64,000 nucleotides of DNA. Origin: Roridomyces roridus (lineage: Eukaryota > Basidiomycota > Agaricomycetes > Agaricales > Mycenaceae). The position numbers and the translations under genes were made by a program. Positions 33,476-44,692 of this stretch are shown piece after piece (the first letter of the stretch is position 1; every line of letters begins with the position of its first letter). The stretch is taken from positions 186,001 to 250,000 of the forward strand of contig JARKIF010000051.1 in NCBI GenBank assembly GCA_029378245.1, read 5' to 3'. The notes under the pieces were generated by a model. It did not search any database. It was not told the origin of the DNA and was given only the letters and a program-made list of their open reading frames with translations.

Positions 33476-34961
33476 CTACCATCCCAGCGGTCTCTGCTGC
33501 TTAGTATCTATCTCTTCAAGAATGACCACATCCAATCTACCCGCCGTCGCTTGCTTCTCCGAAAACCTCCAATCCCAAAGACTAAGCGGACCCTGGCGCT
33601 TCCGAAAGGTGGGATTCCGATTTGCAAGGAGCTGCGCAGTTCTTGCCCGCCTCAAATTCCCTCGGAGGACCAGAGTCTGAAGGTCAGGGACCAGCCGACG
33701 CTCCTCAAAATCCTCAAAAAGATTCGCCCACTCATCCGGATGGACGTGCCCTACATCGAGGCGAATCACACCACGGACAGCTGGCGACTCCAATAAATCC
33801 ACCAACCCCCGCGTCGGATGTGCGATCCCCACGACACGCAGATGTCGCAGCTTGCAGCCCGATCGGTACAAAAAGGTGCTGATGAGTGTCGGGTCGGTGT
33901 CTTCGTACTCGACGTGCATGATGAGAAGTTTCTGCAGGCGGGGTGCGACCAAGACGGATAAAAGCTCGCTTCGACTCTGTCTCGACCCGCCTGCGATCTC
34001 GAGCGACTGGATTCTTGTGACGATTGGGGTGGCGCCGCCGGCGCCTTCACTGACATCAGGCACGCGGAGAGTGAGGTGAGAGCCCGGGGAGAGGAGGGGA
34101 AGTATCTCTCTGATATCCGACGTCCGGAAACTGCGGAAATCGCATGTCCGTAGCTGTGACCACGGGAGCCGGAGTTGTGGTGGGAAAGGCTCTGTGCACA
34201 ATGTGAGGCCCAGATGCGTCAGGGCGGGCAACGAAGCGACCAGATCTGCGTCAGGTGCGTCGGTCGGCAGGACTGGGCGGCCGAAGCTCATGTCGTCATG
34301 CACGGCGAGCTTCCTGAGCAAGGGGAAGGCGATACCGAGGCAAAACGGGCGAAATCTTGGTTCTCAAAGAATGTAATGTCCTTCCAGCGATGTGCCACAG
34401 CGAAAAGCATGTCCAAAAGTGGGAGTGAGACACCCGCGCCAAACGAATAGTGAGCGGGGCATTGTGCGCGCGTTCAAGCTGCGTCTGCCAGAATCGTTGT
34501 GGGACATGAGGCATCCGCACCGGGGTAGGGTCGAAGGCGTATGGAGTGAGGATGAAATGGTTCCACAATTCGGAGGTCGTGACAGCGACCGACCGCCATC
34601 GCCGACAGACTCGAGCAACAACCCAAGCGTGATTGTGGGCGGGGTCGAACGGGGCCGTGACGTTGGAAGAAAGACGAAAGATCTCGGACAACATCTCGTT
34701 CGGCATCCGACGCAACGGCGACACCACAGCCTCATTCATCCGGATAAAGCCCTCGAGCTCGGTGCGTTGCGTCACGAGGAGCGCGATAGCATCTTGGACG
34801 CGGGCAAGGTCCGTCTGTGTTTTCTCGATGGCGGAGGAGATGGCAGCAACCTGCAGATCGGATGGGATGTCGTTGCTTGAGACAAGCCCTCCGGATGGAA
34901 TGCCAAGGTTGAGAGGTCGGAAGAGGTTGCAATGAGCGGAGCAAGACGAGTCGCAAGGCAT
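33476..34961 (-). pseudogene. F-box/LRR-like gene with two single-base frameshifts
   Basis: N-terminal half: MPCDSSCSAHC, a coiled-coil segment (SAIEKTQTDLARVQDAIALL), then the F-box region SPLRRMPNEMLSEIF and VARVCRRWRSVAVTTSELWN. C-terminal half: LRKLAVHDDMSFGR, then LRR-like strands and WDWRFSEKQATAGRLDV. Between them the homologous reading steps through three frames. The segment DMLFAVAHRWKDITFFEN lies in one frame only, entered near 34440 and left near 34340. Each step is explained by one missing T in a T run. This is either a recent pseudogene or a pair of homopolymer errors in the assembly; with both corrected it would be a normal ~490-residue mushroom F-box protein. Confidence 0.7.
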
Positions 34962-35267
34962 CCTGCCGTCGATGAGGTAGGTTCTCGGTGAAAAAAAGTG
35001 GGACTCACCGTACCCCAAGTCCGAGTCGCAGCAACAAGATAACCTTGAGATAACCAGCAAGATGACCAGCCTTATAAGTCACCGCCGCCGGCACTCACGC
35101 CAATGAGAAGCCCTTCATTGCGAATACTGATAGCGAATAAATCGCCGAGAAGAGCTCGTGCTTTGTCGCGTGTCTTGGACGGGGCGTCGGGAACTGCAGT
35201 GGATACGTCAAGGAGGTCCGCAGTGGGTGCCAGCGCCATGTCGCTTCAGCGTGTCAGCATTTCTCGA

Positions 35268-36001
35268 TATTTGCCAAGACTTGTCGTTGATCCACTGTCT
35301 GTGAAGACAGCTCGTGGATTTGAGTGCGGAGTGCTGGGTGTCGTGGTGGTAGCGGGAAGAACGCAAATCGTCAGAAATTGATCCCCGACAACTTGTTCTT
35401 GTTCTCGACGCCGCTCATGATCATCTCGGCACAAACAGTCACTTGAAGTTGCTCGGGTCTTCTTTTGACGCTGATGATTTTCTGCTTCAGCTCAGCCATT
35501 TGAGTCGCCTGTCAGTCTCTTGCAAGTTTTCGACTCTTCCATCCCACTCTCAAGTTAAAAGCGTGCTCAGCCGAACCCACATTCCAGCAGAATTTAAGGA
35601 AGGTGGGACCCTTTCGGACGCTGACGAACCACTCGGCACTAGCACTCTAAGGCGAAACCACCCCGACTCACTGGTTGGGCGTCGTGCGACAGGCAGCTTG
35701 AGACATTTGCGTCGGGAAGTCAAGGTCACCACTGCAGCAGCCTCAGGGTGGCCTTGCCTTTCTCCCATCTTCTCCGTACCTGAGCGCAATCCACAAACAC
35801 TTGGCCGCCATCCTCTATCCACCTCAAAATCTCACGCAAACTCATGGTATCTAAACACGAACGGCGGATATCCGATCTAGGAAGCCGCCCCTACCCTGGC
35901 AACAATCCATAAGGCTACCTCCGTAGTTGGCAGCTTGCGGCGTCTGAAAACACCAGCACTATTTAATAAACCCCCACCTGACCGAGAATTCCATCTCACA
36001 A
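35268..36001. repeat. Duplicated module upstream of SDR gene 2 (F-box start remnant plus promoter)
   Basis: The segment resembles 38790-39378 (before SDR copy 3) and, in its right part, 40862-41512 (before SDR copy 4). Its left end (AAGACTTGTCGTTGATCC, AGCTCGTGGATT) is a remnant of the minus-strand F-box N-terminus preserved at 38714-38872. The right end is the SDR promoter. The ancestral unit was apparently a divergent F-box/SDR pair. Confidence 0.6.
35960..35966 (+). promoter_or_regulatory. TATA-like box of SDR gene 2
   Basis: TATTTAA, 36 bp before the ATG, preceded by GCGGCGTCTGAAAACACCAG, a block shared with copies 3 and 4. Confidence 0.5.
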
Positions 36002-37267
36002 ATGTCGTCCAAAGGCATCGCTCTCGTCACCGGAGCTGGTAAGCAGCGCGTTGCTGCCTGTAATATTCACTCACCATGCAAGTATCGCAGCGCAGGGTAT
36101 AGGAAGAGCCATAGCACTGCGGCTCGCAGACGACGGTTTTGACGTCGCAGTCAACGACATTTCGGTCTCCGCAGAGCTCCAGAACCTCGCCAAGGAGATA
36201 CAGGGACGCGGCCGCACCAGCTCCATACACGTCGCCGACGTGTCCCAAGATGAACAGGTAAAGGAGATGATCGAAGCAGTGGTTGAGAAACATGGGAGTC
36301 TTGACGTCGTGCGTGGCTTTTCTTTGGCTTGCGTTCAGTGCGTTGAGTCAGAATAGATGGTCGCCAATGCTGGAGTTGCAGGGCCTCGTCGAATGGTCAT
36401 CGCCGACGGTCACAGATTTGACCCAAATCGCACTCTTCATGCTAACTTCCAGGCTAGTGACTGTCGAAGAGTGGGACCGCATCATGAATGTCAATGCACG
36501 CGGGACATTCCTTTCATACAAATACGCGGGGCTGCAGATGGTTAAGCAAGGACGTGGGGGACGCATCATTGGGGCGTCTTCTCTCGCTGGAAAGCAGGGT
36601 GAGTGGTTAGAATGCACCTGGCAGAAGATGAGCCTGACTTCCTTTGAAAAATCAAGGTCATAGCACTCAAGTCCCGTACACGGCTTCCAAGTTTGCAGTG
36701 AGAGGCCTTACTCAATCCGCAGGTGAGAATAAGTTGCACTCAGTTGGCAAAGTTATAAAAATTCCCCAGCGATTGAATTCGGCTCACATGGCAAGTCTCA
36801 ACGTTTTTATTTCCTCCATCGACTAACCGATCCGCCTTGCAGGTATCACCGTCAACGCCTACGCGCCCGGTCTGATTGAAACCCCGCTGAGTACGTCCCA
36901 ACGACATAGTCGAATCTAATCTCTGACGGTTGAATCCTAGTGTTTGGGTCGCTTCCCACTGAATTGCGAGCCAGTGTCGGTACCTCTCATGTCGTCGAAC
37001 ACCCCGGTGACTGACAACAAGTAACTTAGTTCATAGCGAACACGCCCCTCAAAGCCTTTGGGTAAGATATCATCTTAGTCAAATCGCCTCGCTCAAAAGT
37101 GAATATCGAACCCAGGTTACCTACAGACATAGCCGATTTGGTCTCATTCATCGCTTCGAAGGAGTCCAAATTTATTACAGGACAATCTGTTCGTCGTATG
37201 CGATCACAGAATGCTCGGTACTGACTAGTCAAAGATCTCGATCAACGGGGGCCTTTTCTTCGATTAA
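36002..37267 (+). CDS. Short-chain dehydrogenase/reductase, acetoin reductase-like (copy 2)
   Basis: It has the same 11-exon structure as copy 1: exon 1 36002-36038, exon 2 36091-36308, exon 3 from 36357, last exon ending with TAA at 37265-37267. All splice phases agree and no stop interrupts the spliced frame. It keeps TGAAQGIG, an Asp after strand 2 (VAVNDIS), VANAG, GASSLAGKQG and PYTASK. Exon 4 and the next donor are almost base-identical to copy 1 (36509-36607 versus 23000-23080), more alike than the introns elsewhere, which suggests gene conversion. The 21-nt exon is followed by a GC donor (GCAAGT). Confidence 0.87.
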
Positions 37268-37510
37268 ATCCTGCTCCTGTATTACATTCCAGAACGTCGA
37301 TTTTTTGCAAAATCGTAAAAGGACTCAGTCGGTTCGGATGGGACAGCGGCGCTGTCAGTCTCCTACACAGTGCGAAAAAGAGACGATTTCTTCTGGAGCA
37401 TTTTGGCTGATCGCGAGCTTGGAACGAGAACATTCGTTTTGCACTTATCATTGGACACACGAAGAATTTGCAAAGATCGTAACTTGAAAGTGAGGAACTG
37501 GAGAACTGAC

Positions 37511-38872
37511 TCATATGAGACTTCTCCCTTCGGGTCCAACATGAATATTCATCCCAGCCACTACAAAGTCACGTATCGCCGCGGCGACATCGGGAGTGGG
37601 TGCCAACGCCATGTCCACCGACTCTGAGCCCCACAACAATTGAAGGGCGCGCATCGGCGGGCGAGGCGACGCGTGCCAGGCATAGAGGGCGTTGAGAACA
37701 TGCTGATACGTCGAGGCATTGCCAGGTTGTCGTCCTCGCAGCGTCAAGCTGCTGAGATTCCAAAACATGTCGGAACTGCTCAGAGCGCTCATGAGGGATA
37801 CGATGAAGTTATCCCTATCAGCGTCGGCGGATAGGCAGCGTAAATGGAGCTCTGTTACGTATGGCAGTAGCCCAGAAAGGTCGTGGATTGGAAGGCGTGT
37901 AAGGAATGTCAGAGAGAAGGAGCGCAGCGGGGATGGCGACCGCTGCAGAAAGGCCAGGATGTGGCCAAGATCCGCTTCGTCTTGGCAATAGCCAATCTCC
38001 AGGCGTTCCAGGGAGGGGAGATTGACATGGCGAAGCAGGCCCGCTACACGGAAGGATGCCCCTTCGACAAATCGGCCTAGGTGCAATGTTTTGAGATTGT
38101 CGTGTGTCGATGTATTGTGGAGGTTGGCTGGGAGTGTTCGGAAGGATATCTTGTCCAGGACGAATTCGACTGCGTTGGGGAAACATTCCAGGAGCCGGGT
38201 GCACGTCCAAGCATCCCTTTCGTACCACTGGGAGACACTCCATCCAGAGGACGAAACTGGATTATTTTCCTGGCCGATGGTCACAGTTTCGATGAAGGGA
38301 AATGGAGCGTGTAAATCGGGAGTCTGAAACCACTCCGACTCTGGTTTGTTGGGAAAATACAACTCCAGATTCCGTACACGAGCCTCCAACTGCGACTGGA
38401 TCACGGGGCTCAACGCGTACAGTTCTCCGTGCAGCGACATGCGTAGCGGCAGGTTGCCCGCACGTGCAATCCAAAAGTTCACCAGCAACTTGAACTTTGG
38501 ACGGACGATGGTGGGAATATGATTCCAGTCCACAAGGCGGGCGTGGACAGTGCAATCTTGCGCCATGAGCGAGACACCCCGAGGAATAGCAGAGGAACAG
38601 CGGTGAAGTCGGGTTTCGGGATACCGCCTTCGGGCAGGCACAGAACGAGGACGGCCGATGAAATGTCCCGCGGAAATCTCGCAAATGGGTCGAGGATCGT
38701 GTTCAGTTGCCCTTCAGAACATTAGCTTGTCGACTTGACGATCAAGACAAATCTTCCTGCCTTGGGTAATGCTCAGTTCTTTCTCAAGATTTGTCAAGAC
38801 TTGTCGTTGATCCGCTATCTGTGAGGAGAGCTCGTGGATTCGAGTGCGGAGTTCTCTTTCCCTGGGAGGCAT
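37511..38872 (-). pseudogene. F-box/LRR-like gene, frameshifted, between SDR copies 2 and 3
   Basis: The start MPPRERELRTRIHELSSQIA is a coiled coil (38872-38714) that ends in a stop after KLMF. In the next frame the F-box reads LNTILDPFARFPRDISSAV, LLFLGVSRSWRKIALSTPALW. The frame then changes again near 38475 into FKLLVNFWIARAGNLPLRMSL and a long LRR-like region ending at 37511. At least two frameshifts are needed to join the parts. The second is explained by one missing A in an A run; the first by one extra A near 38716. The gene is divergent from SDR copy 3, sharing its promoter region. Confidence 0.7.
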
Positions 38873-39378
38873 GGTAGCGGGAAGAATTCGAACGGAGTTG
38901 TCAAAAAATGATCTGATGTTCTTGTTCTCAACGCTCACGTCGGTACACTCACTCCCACCTTCCAGCACAATGTCAAGCAGGTGGCGCCTTTTCGGATGCT
39001 GACGGACGATGTCAAGGTCACCATTGCATTGCAGGGTGGCCTTGCCTTGCTCCCAGCTCAGCGCCATCCAAGATCATCGATCATCGATCATCCTCCATTC
39101 ACTTCGGAATCCTACGCGAACTCATGGTAGCTACACACGAACGGCGGCTATCCGATCCAGAAACCTATGTCACCTCTACTCACAATATCGATTCGTGCCT
39201 TTCCGGGCGCTTCATACAGAAGGAACAATTATTGTAGGTATTACACAATGGCAACTGATTCCCGCCCGAATCCCACCCAGCATTGAAGTGGGCATCCAGC
39301 TGCGGCGTCCGAAAACACCAGCGCTATTTAACCCCTCCACCTGACCGAGAATTCCATCTTACAAACCCCCAAACTCCC
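38873..39378. repeat. Intergenic module shared with the other SDR units
   Basis: This is the promoter region between the divergent F-box and SDR copy 3. It contains the block AACAATTATTGTAGGTATTA (39226 onward) followed by CACAATGGCAACTGATTCCC, repeated before copy 4 at about 41300-41335. Confidence 0.6.
39325..39331 (+). promoter_or_regulatory. TATA-like box of SDR gene 3
   Basis: TATTTAA, 48 bp before the ATG, preceded by GCGGCGTCCGAAAACACCAG. Confidence 0.5.
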
Positions 39379-40633
39379 ATGTCGTCCAAAGGTATTGCCC
39401 TCGTCACTGGAGCTGGTGAGCATTGCGGTTCTGCTCCCCGGAATGTTGGCTCATAATGCACCTCAGCACAGGGTATCGGAAGAGCCATAGCATTGCGACT
39501 CGCAGACGACGGTTTCGACGTTGCAGTCAACGATATTTCGGCCTCCGCAGAACTGCAGAACCTTGTCAAAGAGATACAACAACGGGGCCGTGCCAGCTCT
39601 ATCCACACCGCCGATGTGTCGCAAGACGCGCAGGTGAAGGAGATGATCGAAGCGGTAGTTCGGAAACATGGGAGTCTTGACGTCGTGCGTGGCTTTTCTT
39701 TGACTTGCGTCCCGTTCGTTGAATCAGAACAAGTAGATGGTCGCCAATGCTGGAGTTACAGGGCCTGGCGGGCCGAACATCGCTGATGGTCACCCACCTT
39801 AACCAGATTGCAGTCTTCATGCTCACTTCCAGGCTAGTTACCGTCGAAGAGTGGGACCGCATCATGAACGTCAATGCACGTGGAACGTTCCTTTCATACA
39901 AGTACGCAGGGCTTCAGATGGTTAAACAAGGACGCGGGGGACGCATCATTGGGGCTTCTTCAATCGCCGGAAAACAGGGTGAGTGGTCGAAAGTCGAACA
40001 AAGCTAGAAATTGACGTCTTTTCAAGGTTCCTTTGTCCATTGGGCGTACACGGCTTCCAAGTTTGCAGTCAGAGGCCTTACTCAATCCGCAGGTGAGAAT
40101 AAATTGCACTCGGTTGGCAAAGTTACGAAATGTCCCCAGCGATTGAGTTTGGCTCGCATGGTAAGTCTCCGCAGTTCTATTTCATGCATGGTCCAACTGA
40201 TCCGGCTGTAAGGTATCACTGTCAACGCCTACGCGCCCGGGCTAATCGAAACCCCGATGTGTACGTCCGAACAACCCAGTCGAATCTAATCTCTGACGTC
40301 CGAATCCTAGTGTTTGGGGCGTTTACCACTGAAATTCGAGACGATGTCGGTGCTCCTCACGTCGTCTAGCGCCCCAGCCACTAACGAGCCGTAGTTCAAG
40401 GAGAAAACACCCCTCAAAACTTTGGGGTAAGATATCATACATATTGAAGCTGCCTCACTCAAAAGCCAATACAAATTCCAGGGTGCCAACAGACATAGCC
40501 GATTTCGTCTCATTCATCGCTTCGAAAGAGTCCAAGTTTATCACGGGGCAAACTGTTCGTTGTCTGTTATTACAGGATTCCCGGTACTGACTATTCAAAG
40601 ATCTCGATCAACGGTGGCCTCTATTTTGATTAA
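39379..40633 (+). CDS. Short-chain dehydrogenase/reductase, acetoin reductase-like (copy 3)
   Basis: Eleven exons as in copies 1 and 2: exon 1 39379-39415, exon 2 39467-39684, exon 3 from 39737, TAA at 40631-40633. The spliced frame is open throughout. Motifs: TGAAQGIG, VAVNDIS, VANAG, GASSIAGKQG, WAYTASKFAV. After the 21-nt exon the donor is the standard GTAAGT, unlike the GC donors of copies 1, 2 and 4. The segment after the catalytic Tyr helix and the residues replacing P-M at the GLIETPM loop (here a Leu codon is formed across the intron) differ slightly, so substrate range may differ. Divergent from the broken F-box gene. Confidence 0.87.
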
Positions 40634-40861
40634 ATCCTTCGTTTCGTACGAACCCGCGTATTACTTACCTTCAAACAAAAATGTTACCTTCAATGCAATT
40701 TCAATGCTGAATGATAAAAGGGCCAGGTCAAGTATTTAGGATGAGACGGCCCTGAGATTGGGCTCTCATACAATGAAAAAGAGACACGAGTCTCTTGAAC
40801 CTGCGAGGCCAATCGCACAATGATTGTAAAAAGAGCCCGACGAATCATGGCGGCCCGCCAC

Positions 40862-41512
40862 TGGCGGGAAGAACGGAGTCGTCAAAAATTGATCCGTCTT
40901 CTTGTTCTCGACGCCCATCTCGGCAAACACTGACTTGACTGCTGGAGTCTTCCTTCGACGCTGATGATTGCCTCCTCCAACTCAGCAATCACTGTGTCAA
41001 TTTCTTTGAAGTTTTCGGACTACTCCCTCCACTCGCTCCAAAGGGTGTTCCGCCGGCCGAACCCACCATCCAGCACGATTTCAAGCAGGTGGGTCGCCGT
41101 CGGACGCTGACGGTCGACGTCAAGGGCACCATTTCAGCAGGTTCTCTCATCTCAGCGGATGTATCCCGTAGCTGAGCGCCATCCAAGATCGTGCTCTAGT
41201 ATCCACCTCGGAATCCAAGTTCCAACGCAATCATGGTCCGATCTAGAAACTCATATCACCTCTACTCCCTTCGTGCCTTTCCGAGCTCTTCAACCAGTGC
41301 GAACAATTATTGTAGGTATTACACAATGGCAACTGATTCCCGCCCGAATCCCGCCCACTAGGATTCAACTCTGCGAAGTTGGCATCAATCCAGAATAAGA
41401 CTAAGTAAGGCCGTACAACGGCCGTGGTTGGCAGCTCGCGGCGTCCGAAAATCTAAACACCAACACTATTTAAACCCACCACCTGACCGAGAACTCCTTC
41501 TCATAAACTCCC
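40862..41512. repeat. Duplicated module upstream of SDR gene 4
   Basis: Diverged copy of the module before SDR copies 2 and 3: GCGGGAAGAACGGAGTCGTC, TTCTTGTTCTCGACGCC, GACGCTGATGATT and the promoter block. The F-box N-terminal coding part is lost here. Confidence 0.6.
41467..41473 (+). promoter_or_regulatory. TATA-like box of SDR gene 4
   Basis: TATTTAA, 40 bp before the ATG, preceded by GCGGCGTCCGAAAATC. Confidence 0.5.
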
Positions 41513-42786
41513 ATGTCGTCCAATGGTGTTGCCCTCGTGACCGGAGCTGGTGAGCATTCAATGCGGTTCTGCTCCCGGAATAATTGACCCACTATGCGCC
41601 CCAGCACAGGGTATCGGGAGAGCCATAGCACTTCGGCTCGCAGACGATGGCTTCGACGTTGCAGTCAACGACATTTCGGTCTCCACAGAACTGCAGAACC
41701 TCGTCAAAGAGATACAGGAACGCGGCCGTGTTAGCTCTATACACGCAGCCGACGTATCGCAAGACGCGCAGGTAAAGGAGATGATCGAAGCAGTGGTGCA
41801 GACACATGGGAGTCTTGACGTCGTGCGTGGGTTCCTTGGTGACTTGCGTCCCATTCACTGGAGTATGTAGATGGTCGCCAATGCTGGAGTTGCAGGACCT
41901 CCCGGGCTGAACATCGCTGATGGTCAACTTGAACCAAAATTGCACTCTTCGTACTAACTTCCAGACCAGTTACTCTCGAAGAATGGGACCGCATCATGAA
42001 CATCAATGCACGCGGAACTTTCCTTTCATACAAATACGCAGGACTGCAGATGGTGAAACAAGGACGCGGGGGACGCATCATTGGGGCATCTTCGCTCGCT
42101 GGAAAACAGGGTGAGCAGTTTATTTAAAAATCGAACAAAGCTACTTAGAACTTGACGTCCTTGAATAAAGGCGGCGTCAACCAATGGGCGTACACGGCTT
42201 CCAAGTTTGCAGTGAGAGGCCTTACTCAAGCCGCAGGTGAGGAAAAGTGCATATATCCAGTTGGGAAGAGCTGTTGAATTTCCCCAGCGATTGAATTCGG
42301 CTCGCATGGCAAGACTAAACTGTTCTATTTCATCCATGGACTAACACATCCGCCTCGAAGGTATCACCGTCAACGCCTACGCGCCTGGGCTAATCGAAAC
42401 GCCAATGAGTACGTCCGACCAACCCAGCCGAATTTAGTTCCGACGATGGGAAATTAGTGTTTGGGTCCCTTCCCACCGAAAGGCAGGACCTTGTCAGTAT
42501 CTCATTTTGTCCAACGCCGCAGTGACCAACGAGGAGTAGCTCAAAGCGCAAACACCCCTCAAAACTTTCGGGTAGGATTATCATCATCATCATATTCAAA
42601 TCGACTGGCTCAAGATTGTGGTTGTAAATTCCAGGGTTCCTACAGACATTGCCGATTTGGTCTCATTCATCGCTTCCAAGGAGTCCAAGTTTATTACAGG
42701 GCAATCTGTTCGTCGTATGTGATCAGAGAATGCTCGATGCTGACGATTCAAAGATCTCCATCAACGGTGGCCTCTTTTCCGATTAA
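41513..42786 (+). CDS. Short-chain dehydrogenase/reductase, acetoin reductase-like (copy 4)
   Basis: Eleven exons: exon 1 41513-41549, exon 2 41605-41822, exon 3 from 41871, TAA at 42784-42786; open spliced frame. Motifs: TGAAQGIG, VAVNDIS, VANAG, GASSLAGKQG, WAYTASKFAV, ISINGG. The C-terminus is L-F-S-D instead of L-F-F-D. The donor after the 21-nt exon is GC (GCAAGA). The acceptor before the L-K-A-Q-T-P exon is shifted by alignment to TAG, keeping the frame. This is the last member of the array. Confidence 0.87.
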
Positions 42787-43024
42787 ATGTGTCACGTCGT
42801 ACGAACCTGTGTATTACTTGCATTCATACAAAAAACGGCTGAGGACCGGTAGGATGAGACAGCAGTTTCTTATACAGTGACGTTCACTTGTCTTGTACAA
42901 TGAAAACCCTTTCGGCAAATCATCTTCCTTTTTTGGCACATCGGAGGTAACTCGACAGCAAGTATCCATTCGTTTATTTGTATGTACACAGGAAAGCATC
43001 AAACACAGCAAACAGAGCAAAAAA

Positions 43025-44692
43025 CTATGAGACCGCCATGATCATCCCACCATAACCAGCATACCGTGCATCAAAAACCGGGTCATTAAACACGCCCCCA
43101 GGCTTGAACGCCTCCTCCTCCTCGCGGTCACTCCCCATCAACGTATCCTCATCTTCGTCCCCATCCTCATCCATCCCATCCTCTTCATCAGCATCGTCCC
43201 GAAACACCCTCACCCTCGTCCCTCCCGCAACAAAATCCTCCACAGGCACCGCCCCGGGCGTTGCGAACGTCGACCCGTGCATCTCAAGCACCCGAAGTGG
43301 CCGATGCTGCTCAGCATCTTGACCCTTCCCAATGAGCACAGCACACAGAAGCTGCGCCGGCGACGAAAGTATCTTTCCGCCCCTCACGCAAAGCGTATCC
43401 GTACATCTCACAGCTGCCAACGCATTCGAGTCCATGCCCACGAGCTCGAGGTGTGGGACCTCTGGTGGATGCTGGAGTGGGGACCCAGCGAGGTGCGTGC
43501 GCTTGAGTTCGAGAGCAGCTAGATGCGGGAAGGGCTTGGTGTCGAGGTTGGAGGGAGTGAGAGCGGCGAGGAGGGGCGATGCGTCGACGGGGGTGAGCGA
43601 TGCAGGATCACTGGCGTCCTCGATGTGCAGCGCACGGACATTCGGCGCGGCGGCAGAGAGGAGCTGCAGGAAAGCGAGGCCCGTGGGAGTGGATACGTAT
43701 CCCAGAGTGAGGTCCCTCAGCTCTGGTAGCCAGAGGTCGTGAGATGACGATGCTGGGGAAGCACTAATGGGGTCGAATAGAACCGGACCACTCCCATTCA
43801 CCACAAGCCGTGATAGACGTGGAGTAGACGCCAGAAGGCCCTGCAGCTCCGAAATCGTCGGCTGGGTGGGGACGGGGTGGTACGCCAGCTCGAGCGACTG
43901 CAGGCAGTCTGGAAGTACCGAAGCAAGGGGCTCCCAAGCTGCCGGCACGCCACGTAAGCTGAGATAGCGCAGATTTGGGAGGAGCAGGGAAGCGCCGCCG
44001 TGGCCGCGGATCGAAGAAAGGAAGACGTGGTGGGGGTTCGAGACGGGGGAGAAGGATGCATGGGCTGCGTAAGAGTCGCACCGCATGAGGCGTAGGCTCT
44101 CGAGATGCGGGGCACCGTTGGCGGCGAGACATGCCTCCAGAGGGCGAAGTGCGGCGTGCATGGGGGAGTACACATCCGTTAGGATGGACAGCGAGCGCCA
44201 TCGCCCGATGTGTGGAAGTAAGACTCCCAGGGCGGCACTCATATTCTCTGTGGAGAAGAGCGGCTTGTAACAACTACACTTGCTTTCAGACTTGCCTCCA
44301 AGAAAGACAAAGAGATCGAAAACACACCTCTCATCCTCGAAATCCCAATCATGGTCCCGCGCGTCAATGAGAATATCGACGAGATAATTGCAAGACAGTT
44401 GGAGGTAAGTGGATATGGGTGATACATCCAAAACCCCGACGTCCCGGACCAAGTTCGGGGTAATACAAAGACTGGTGTAGAGTGCAGGCGTATTGAGCGC
44501 AACGTTCCGCCACAACCGGCTGACGCTGGCATACACGAGCGGAGTCTTGACGCTCTCAGCGTTGAAAGGCTGGCACTCGTCGTCGTGAACGTCGGGCGGG
44601 ACGGGCTCGTGCGTCCCGAGGACAAAGATATAAGCGAGTAGCTCGACCGGGAGCGAGGCGATTGGGGAGAAAGCTTGATGATAGTAGTTCAT
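43025..44692 (-). CDS. F-box-like/LRR protein with acidic tail, 555 aa, single exon
   Basis: A complete intronless ORF. The N-terminus (SPIASLPVELLAYIFVLGTHE, then VYASVSRLWRNVALNTPALY) is the classic mushroom F-box-like layout. It is followed by about 350 residues of leucine-rich strands (LESLRLMRCD, LRYLSLRGVP, LQSLELAY, LRDLTLGYVS). Near the end lies a very acidic run (DEEDGMDEDGDEDEDTL) and a Gly/Tyr-rich terminus. Expected role: substrate receptor of an SCF ubiquitin ligase; the F-box core is recognisable but Skp1 binding is not shown. Unlike the other F-box genes in the window it is undamaged. Confidence 0.85.
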   Translation of the reverse strand: MNYYHQAFSPIASLPVELLAYIFVLGTHEPVPPDVHDDECQPFNAESVKTPLVYASVSRLWRNVALNTPALYTSLCITPNLVRDVGVLDVSPISTYLQLSCNYLVDILIDARDHDWDFEDERCVFDLFVFLGGKSESKCSCYKPLFSTENMSAALGVLLPHIGRWRSLSILTDVYSPMHAALRPLEACLAANGAPHLESLRLMRCDSYAAHASFSPVSNPHHVFLSSIRGHGGASLLLPNLRYLSLRGVPAAWEPLASVLPDCLQSLELAYHPVPTQPTISELQGLLASTPRLSRLVVNGSGPVLFDPISASPASSSHDLWLPELRDLTLGYVSTPTGLAFLQLLSAAAPNVRALHIEDASDPASLTPVDASPLLAALTPSNLDTKPFPHLAALELKRTHLAGSPLQHPPEVPHLELVGMDSNALAAVRCTDTLCVRGGKILSSPAQLLCAVLIGKGQDAEQHRPLRVLEMHGSTFATPGAVPVEDFVAGGTRVRVFRDDADEEDGMDEDGDEDEDTLMGSDREEEEAFKPGGVFNDPVFDARYAGYGGMIMAVS

